From contig JBDRZP010000008.1 in NCBI GenBank assembly GCA_039804025.1, positions 16,933 to 80,932 of the forward strand: a stretch of 64,000 bases of DNA. The letters run 5' to 3'. A program made the translations under genes and the position numbers. The notes under the pieces are model-generated. The model was not told the DNA's origin and did no database searches. It saw nothing but the letters and a program-made list of their open reading frames with translations. This DNA comes from a candidate division WOR-3 bacterium. GTDB lineage: Bacteria; Hydrothermota; Hydrothermia; Hydrothermales; JAJRUZ01. Below are positions 61,533 to 64,000 of this stretch, one piece after another; position 1 is the stretch's first letter, and each line of letters begins with the position of its first letter.

Positions 61533-64000
61533 ATGAAAAAAGCAATAGTATTATGTATGGTGATAGGGTTATACGCCCTTAAAGGTAATCAATCAGGAAT
61601 TTCGGAAGGACTCATCCAGCAATGGATAAATGATTATATTGGATTTGAAAAGAATTTCGGACAGGTAGGAGATTTTGAAGGAAAACCTGTAAAGGAAGTT
61701 CTTATAAGGGCAAAACTTCCAAACTTTGGTATTTTCATAACAAGAAAAGGTGTTTCTTATGTTATATACTCATATATAGGAAATAAAAATTTTGATAAGA
61801 GGGATAAATTATTTCATCCAGAGGAAAACAAAGGTGAAGTTTCCTATTCAAGGATTGATGTTGATCTTATAGGTGCAAATATAAAAGAGGAGAATATAGA
61901 GTTTGAAGATCCATTGCCAGGATATACAAACTATTATCTTTCTTCATGTCCAGATGGAGTTCTTGGAGTTATAACTTATAGAAAGGTAAGGGTAAAGGAA
62001 ATTTATCCAGGGATTGATTGGGTATGGAGGTATGAAAATGGTAAAGTTCATCATCAGTTTGAGTTAAAGCCCTTTGCTGATATATCAAGGATAAGGATGG
62101 ATATAAAGTATGCAGATGTTGAGATTAAAGATGGTAAGAAACTTATACTTAAAACTCCTATTTCTCAAATAGAGGATGGAGAGATTCTTGCGTATCAAGG
62201 CTCAAAAGAAGCAGAAGTTCTTTATGATTTTGAAGAAGGTTATATTACATTTACTGCAAGTTATTCAAGAGAAAATACTTTAATAATAGATCCACCACTT
62301 GCACTTTTATGGGGAACTTATTATGGAGGAGGTAGTAATGATTGGGGCTATTCAATTACAACGGATGCAAATGGTAATGTTTTTGTGGCAGGAGCTACTG
62401 CATCAACAGATTTTCCAACATATAATCCGGGTGGAAATGCCTATTATCAGGGATCAAATTTAGGAGGGAGTGATGTGTTCATTTTGAAATTTAATAATTC
62501 CGGGGTAAGAAACTGGGCTACTTATTATGGTGGAAATAGTGATGAGTATGGCAGTCCAATTACCACGGATGCAAGTGGTAATGTTTTTTTAACAGGAAGT
62601 ACTGTGTCAAATAATTTTCCAACATATACCCCGGGCGGAAATGCTTATTATCAAGCAACAAATTTAGGCCTTTTTGATGCATTCATTTTAAAATTCAACA
62701 ATTCAGGAGTAAGGCTATGGGCTACTTATTATGGTGGAAATAGTTCTGATGATGGCCGGTCAATTACAACGGATTTAAATGGTAATGTTTTTGTAACAGG
62801 ATCTACTTATTCAACTGATTTTCCAATACAAGATCCAGGTGGAGGTGCATATTATCAGGGTTCAAAAGCAGGAGGTGTGGATGCATTTATTTTAAAATTC
62901 AGCAATTCTGGTGAAAGGCTATGGGCTACTTATTATGGTGGAAGTAGTGATGATTATGGCAATTCAATTAAAATGGATTTAAATGGTAATGTTTTTATAA
63001 CAGGAGAAACTAAGTCAACTAATTTTCCAACATTAGATCCAGGTGGAGGTGCATATTATCAGGGATCAAATGCAGGTGGTTATGATGCATTCATTTTAAA
63101 ATTCAACAATTCCGGAGTATGGCTATGGGCTACTTATTATGGAGGAAATGATAATGATGAGGGGATTTCAATTACAACGGATTTAAATGGTAATGTTTTT
63201 GTAACAGGAGATAGTAAGTCGACTAATTTTCCAACACAAAATCCAGGTGGAGGTGCATATTATCAGGGAACAAATTTAGGAGGGAGTGATGTGTTCATTT
63301 TGAAATTTAATAATTCCGGGGTAAGAAACTGGGCTACTTATTATGGTGGAAATAGTGATGATGGAGGCTTTTCAATTACAACGGATGCAAATGGTAATGT
63401 TTTTGTAACAGGAGTAACTTATTCAAATGATTTTCCAACATTAGATCCAGGTGGAGGTGCATATTATCAGGGATCAAATTTAGGTGGTTATGATGCATTC
63501 ATTTTAAAATTCAACAATTCAGGAGTAAGGCTATGGGCTACTTATTATGGTGGAAATAGTGATGATGGAGGCTTTTCAATTACAAGGGATGCAAATGGTA
63601 ATGTTTTTGTAACAGGGTATACTTATTCAACTAATTTTCCAACACAAGATCCAGGTGGTGGTGCATATTATCAGGGAACAAATGCAGGGGATTTTGATGC
63701 ATTCATTTTAAAGTTTGAAGGTGGTCTTTCAATTGATGAATATTTAAAACCTTCTAAACCAGAACCTACGAAGGAAAAAAATAACCTTTATATATTAAGG
63801 AACTCAAAATCTCTTGTTTTAGTTTTTGATATAAAGGAACCCTCTGAAATTGAATTAGATTTCTATAACATAAATGGTTCATTAATTGAAAAGAGGAATT
63901 ATGGGTATTTTGAGAAAGGTATGCAGAGGCTTGAAATAAACTTATCTGGAATTAATAAGAACACCTATTTTATAAAGGTTAAGATGGGAAAATATACAGA
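61533..64000 (+). CDS. Secreted SBBP beta-propeller protein, copy 2, cut by window end
   Basis: This paralogue of the gene before it starts at ATG 61533 behind GGAGG (61522-61526). It has a different signal peptide (KKAIVLCMVIGLYALKGNQS), the same N-terminal domain, seven SBBP units, and the same C-terminal domain up to the edge, where only the last few codons are missing. Its repeat units (ATYYGGNS.D.G) are more alike to each other than those of copy 1; 62455-62545 and 63271-63361 are identical over 91 bases, four units apart. Confidence 0.87.
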   Translation, partial: MKKAIVLCMVIGLYALKGNQSGISEGLIQQWINDYIGFEKNFGQVGDFEGKPVKEVLIRAKLPNFGIFITRKGVSYVIYSYIGNKNFDKRDKLFHPEENKGEVSYSRIDVDLIGANIKEENIEFEDPLPGYTNYYLSSCPDGVLGVITYRKVRVKEIYPGIDWVWRYENGKVHHQFELKPFADISRIRMDIKYADVEIKDGKKLILKTPISQIEDGEILAYQGSKEAEVLYDFEEGYITFTASYSRENTLIIDPPLALLWGTYYGGGSNDWGYSITTDANGNVFVAGATASTDFPTYNPGGNAYYQGSNLGGSDVFILKFNNSGVRNWATYYGGNSDEYGSPITTDASGNVFLTGSTVSNNFPTYTPGGNAYYQATNLGLFDAFILKFNNSGVRLWATYYGGNSSDDGRSITTDLNGNVFVTGSTYSTDFPIQDPGGGAYYQGSKAGGVDAFILKFSNSGERLWATYYGGSSDDYGNSIKMDLNGNVFITGETKSTNFPTLDPGGGAYYQGSNAGGYDAFILKFNNSGVWLWATYYGGNDNDEGISITTDLNGNVFVTGDSKSTNFPTQNPGGGAYYQGTNLGGSDVFILKFNNSGVRNWATYYGGNSDDGGFSITTDANGNVFVTGVTYSNDFPTLDPGGGAYYQGSNLGGYDAFILKFNNSGVRLWATYYGGNSDDGGFSITRDANGNVFVTGYTYSTNFPTQDPGGGAYYQGTNAGDFDAFILKFEGGLSIDEYLKPSKPEPTKEKNNLYILRNSKSLVLVFDIKEPSEIELDFYNINGSLIEKRNYGYFEKGMQRLEINLSGINKNTYFIKVKMGKYT

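Overview
The window is very AT-rich, densely packed bacterial DNA from an organism with an outer membrane. The evidence for that is lipoproteins, beta-barrel-like proteins, and secreted proteins that end in a short type IX secretion (Por)-like C-terminal sorting domain. The mix of GH57 glucan hydrolases, ferredoxin-linked 2-oxoacid oxidation, beta-oxidation, an archaeal-type Ogg2 glycosylase, Lys/Glu-rich proteins and SBBP/BNR repeat proteins fits an uncultured thermophilic lineage of the WOR-3/Hydrothermae (FCB-like) type. That placement is inference; there is no rRNA in the window. I saw no tRNA, CRISPR array or intact insertion sequence.

Layout. 1-1687 is the start of a secreted BNR-repeat protein that runs off the left edge. 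It is divergent from a large regulator (1842-4088) with a transposase-like HTH, a TPR core and a BTAD-like end. 4054-8378 holds an ABC-2 exporter, hemL, a CbiX-like chelatase and a secreted M28 peptidase. 8475-12370 is a korA-korB-ogg2-unknown operon. 12371-13290 is a 920-bp gene-free island of palindromic repeats and decayed coding fragments. 13291-21072 carries a complete branched-chain-type 2-oxoacid dehydrogenase complex (E1a, E1b, E2, E3), then yjbQ, an MBL hydrolase, gpsA and a HAD phosphatase. 21098-24121 is a giant adenylate cyclase/NTPase/TPR signalling protein. 24114-30449 (minus) has a secreted protein and a three-gene beta-oxidation operon, divergent from uvrB. 32541-34538 has a MalK-type ATPase and a secreted protein.

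34617-39512 (minus) is a visibly less AT-rich heavy-metal island: an ArsR repressor, a P1B ATPase, a membrane-anchored OB-fold protein and a MacB/LolD-like exporter. A shared 20-bp motif lies in front of three of its genes. 39588-40886 holds more decayed repeat sequence and a PD-(D/E)XK nuclease gene bracketed by 47-bp direct repeats. 40902-43461 is a small haem-motif lipoprotein and a GH57 enzyme with two CBM48 domains. 43490-48453 is housekeeping (rluD, rph, dapB, M42 peptidase) plus membrane proteins. 48526-57538 is a six-gene operon of envelope and secreted glucan-handling proteins headed by a sugar-binding lipoprotein. 57578-64000 has a nucleotide-sugar dehydrogenase and two tandem, recently duplicated SBBP beta-propeller proteins; the second is cut by the right edge.

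Two modes of translation start are visible. Genes inside operons use a strong GGAGG or stop/start overlaps. Many first genes have a TATAAT/TAAAAT box ending about 7 bases before the ATG, which predicts leaderless mRNAs. Carbon flow can be read as external alpha-glucan breakdown, 2-oxoacid oxidation by both NAD- and ferredoxin-linked complexes, and acyl-CoA oxidation.
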